Shown: positions 13,399 to 15,152 of the stretch, one piece after another
Layout of the letters: the number at the start of each line of letters is the position of its first letter
Position numbering within the stretch: the stretch's first letter is position 1
Source: Acidobacteriota bacterium
GTDB taxonomy: Bacteria > Acidobacteriota > Terriglobia > Terriglobales > Acidobacteriaceae
Length of the DNA: 15,152 bases
Reading direction: 5' to 3'
Assembly: GCA_021779695.1 (NCBI GenBank)
Contig: JAJYAE010000071.1
Span: 1 to 15,152 of the forward strand
Program-made: the position numbers and the translations under genes
The notes under the pieces: model-generated
Database searches by the model: none
What the model saw: the letters and a program-made list of their open reading frames with translations, nothing else
What the model was told of the DNA's origin: nothing

Positions 13399-14718
13399 AT
13401 GCAACCGACAGATGCCCAATGGATTCGGGAGCGGCGAGTGGCGCTTGGATTGACACAGGCGCAGATAGCTTCGCAACTGGGCGTCTCCCAAGCAGCCGTT
13501 TCGAATTGGGAGAACGGTCAGAGCTCCCCAGATCTCGCAGCTACAAATGCGCTAGTGACGATTCTTGGGATGGAGAGTCCTTCGGAATCTGAAGCTTTAA
13601 ATATCGCACCAAGTTCGGACACAAAAATTGTTGAGATCGAGGGCCTCGATGTTGATCAATCTGACGGCTGGGGCGACTATCCGCTCGATTCGGTATTTGT
13701 GCGAACCGACCAACGAACAGTTGCAGAAGTCGTAAAGCGGATTAACGCGGACCGGTACGATCTGAATCCGGAATTCCAGCGAGACTTTGTGTGGCCGATC
13801 GATAAGCAATCCCGCCTGGTGGAGTCCTGCATAATGCGAATTCCACTCCCGGTTTTGTACGTCGCTGAAGCCAGCGACGGCAGGATCATCGTTGTTGATG
13901 GCTTGCAGCGTCTGACAACTTTCAAACGCTTCCTCGGAAATGAATTCAAGCTCAATTTCGCCGTTTCAGAAGATGGGAAAACCCATCCCCTGCAAGGACT
14001 TGATTTTGAACACCTTGATCTCAAGCTTCAAGAACGTGTCGAAGACACTCAATTGACGCTCTACATTTTGGATTCGAAGGCGCCCGAACGCGCAAAACTA
14101 GACATCTTTGACCGCGTCAACAGCGGGGAACCTCTCACCCGACAGCAAATGCGTAACTGCCTCTACAACGGTCCTGCGACCCTCTGGCTGAGAGAACGGG
14201 CGAATAGTGATCTGTTCACAAAAGCGACAGGCGGTTCGCTTGACTCAAAGAAAATGCGGGATCGAGAGGCAATCAATCGATTCTGCGCGTTCTCCATCCT
14301 CGGGCGTGGGTCCTATCGAAGCGGTGATATGGACCGCTTTTTAGCCGAGGCACTGGATAGACTAAACCGGATGACCGAAAATGACCGAATCGCTCTCACA
14401 AACAAATTCGACCGCGCAATGGAATTCAATTTCGATCTTTTTGGACGGCACGCATTTCGCAAGTCTCTCGCCTATTCTGCAGGCGCAAATAGATCTGTAT
14501 TGAATATCGCCCTGTTCGACGTGTGTAGCGTCGTGCTTCCAGGCGTGCTCGATCCGTCTGACAGCGCACCTGAGCCGGCTCGTATTACTTCCGCGATGGC
14601 GCAACTACTGGAAAACGGTGACTTCGTCCATGCAATTACATATTCAACCAACAGTCGCGTCCAAGTGCAAACTAGATTCTCTCTAATGGAGAACCTAGTA
14701 CATGAGGTGACGACATGA
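13399..14718 (+). CDS. XRE-type HTH fused to DUF262 (GmrSD-N/ParB-like) protein
   Basis: Protein of 439 residues. Residues 5-58 form a Cro/C1-type helix-turn-helix (IRERRVALGLTQAQIASQLG, VSQAAVSNWENGQSSPDLA). After an acidic linker comes a DUF262 domain, about 105-270, with its hallmarks: LNPEFQRDFVWP (122-133), VVDGLQRLTTFKRFLG (166-180, the DGQQR-type motif) and FDRVNSGEPLTRQQMRNCLY (237-256). The rest is helical and unassigned. DUF262 is the N-terminal domain of GmrSD/BrxU-type type IV restriction enzymes, related to ParB/Srx folds, where it binds or hydrolyses nucleotide and can act as a nuclease. No HNH (DUF1524) domain is present. The ATG at 13399 has only a weak GGGG upstream. The stop overlaps the next gene by four bases (ATGA), so the two are surely one operon. 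G+C is lower than in the chromosome to the left. Confidence 0.85.
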   Translation: MQPTDAQWIRERRVALGLTQAQIASQLGVSQAAVSNWENGQSSPDLAATNALVTILGMESPSESEALNIAPSSDTKIVEIEGLDVDQSDGWGDYPLDSVFVRTDQRTVAEVVKRINADRYDLNPEFQRDFVWPIDKQSRLVESCIMRIPLPVLYVAEASDGRIIVVDGLQRLTTFKRFLGNEFKLNFAVSEDGKTHPLQGLDFEHLDLKLQERVEDTQLTLYILDSKAPERAKLDIFDRVNSGEPLTRQQMRNCLYNGPATLWLRERANSDLFTKATGGSLDSKKMRDREAINRFCAFSILGRGSYRSGDMDRFLAEALDRLNRMTENDRIALTNKFDRAMEFNFDLFGRHAFRKSLAYSAGANRSVLNIALFDVCSVVLPGVLDPSDSAPEPARITSAMAQLLENGDFVHAITYSTNSRVQVQTRFSLMENLVHEVTT

Positions 14719-15152
14719 TCCGGGCGATCCACATCCAGAACCTCAAGTGCTTTGACTCCCTTTCAATCGAGCTCGCTCCCCTGACGATCTTGAGTGGCTT
14801 TAATTCCGCGGGAAAATCAACAACTCTGCAGGCTCTTTTGCTTCTTTCGCAGACGCTCTCTGGAAACCACCTAGGACCGTCATTGGATTTAAATGGGGCT
14901 CTGGTCACATTGGGAACACCTGCGGACGTGCTCGGAACTGCAGGTGCCGCCTCTCCACTGACGCTTGGGCTGGGCTTTGGTGAAGGACGGGAGGTTAACT
15001 GGAGTTTCAATCTCTCCGGGGATCGACGCTTCCTTAAGGCAAACGAGCTCCTCATTCAGAACGGCGCCTCAGTATTGAGGCTGGATGGGGCAACGCTCAC
15101 AGGACTGTTTCCTCGCGAGCAGGATGAATTGGCGACTATAGCCTCAGTTGAG
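14715..15152 (+). CDS. AAA ATPase, DUF3696/OLD-like (N-terminal part)
   Basis: An open frame starts at ATG 14715 and is still open after 146 codons at the right edge. The N-terminus MIRAIHIQNLKCFDSLSIEL is the usual first strand and turn of SMC/OLD-like ATPases. A Walker A motif GFNSAGKST follows at 28-36 (catalytic Lys34), then TLQALLLLSQTL. Residues 57-74 (LDLNGALVTLGTPADVLG) resemble the conserved 'LNG-LV-LGT--DV' segment that I know from DUF3696-type ATPases. Walker B, signature and any C-terminal Toprim nuclease domain lie beyond the window, so whether it is a nuclease cannot be decided. It overlaps the HTH-DUF262 gene by four bases. The pair resembles ATPase-plus-effector anti-phage systems. 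The family call is from memory of motifs, not a search. Confidence 0.8.
   Translation, partial: MIRAIHIQNLKCFDSLSIELAPLTILSGFNSAGKSTTLQALLLLSQTLSGNHLGPSLDLNGALVTLGTPADVLGTAGAASPLTLGLGFGEGREVNWSFNLSGDRRFLKANELLIQNGASVLRLDGATLTGLFPREQDELATIASVE

Noticed and set aside
14672..15055. Minus-strand frame of 127 codons at the right end
   Set aside because: It is antisense to a plus-strand frame with a clear Walker A motif that remains open to the edge.
1..15152. CRISPR array, insertion sequence or prophage genes
   Set aside because: No regularly spaced repeats, transposase, integrase or phage structural gene was seen on either strand.

Overview
The window looks like chromosomal DNA of a GC-rich Gram-negative bacterium. 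My best guess is an acidobacterium (Terriglobia-like), judged from protein style, TTG/GTG start use and gene content; this is inference, because no rRNA or taxonomic marker is present. About 12.6 kb reads as stable chromosome. The last 1.8 kb, beyond a tRNA-Glu gene, has clearly lower G+C and looks acquired.

Region 1 (1-5918, minus strand) is a compact histidine operon, transcribed right to left as hisI-hisG-hisD-hisC-hisB-hisH-hisF-hisA. hisA is cut by the left edge. Most junctions overlap by 1-8 bases or have gaps of at most 13 bases, so translation is probably coupled. No hisE lies in the window. Upstream of hisI I read a complete transcription attenuator that ordinary gene calling would miss. 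It has a promoter (TTGACA, 18 bases, TACATT), a 25-residue leader peptide with 8 histidines among its first 15 residues, a 1:2 / 2:3 / 3:4 set of mutually exclusive pairings, and an intrinsic terminator before hisI. The predicted logic is classical: scarce charged tRNA-His stalls the ribosome on the His codons, the 2:3 antiterminator forms, and the operon is transcribed.

Region 2 (5915-8271) holds a large MscS-type mechanosensitive channel protein on the minus strand, whose stop codon overlaps the his promoter -35 box. Divergent from it is a small secreted ComEA-like helix-hairpin-helix protein.

Region 3 (8276-12633, minus strand) is a tripartite-efflux pair: a lipoprotein membrane-fusion protein followed by an HAE1/AcrB-type RND pump. 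Both seem to start at TTG. No outer-membrane factor or regulator gene is adjacent. The 435-base region upstream (12634-13068) has no convincing gene but carries two perfect dyads and a likely tRNA promoter.

Region 4 (13069-15152, plus strand) begins with tRNA-Glu(UUC). A 252-base non-coding stretch with inverted and direct repeats follows, then a two-gene overlapping pair. The first gene is an XRE-type helix-turn-helix fused to a DUF262 (GmrSD-N/ParB-like) domain. The second is an AAA ATPase of DUF3696/OLD-like type, cut by the right edge. This is a candidate anti-phage defence module in a tRNA-linked island and, with the his attenuator, the most interesting content here.
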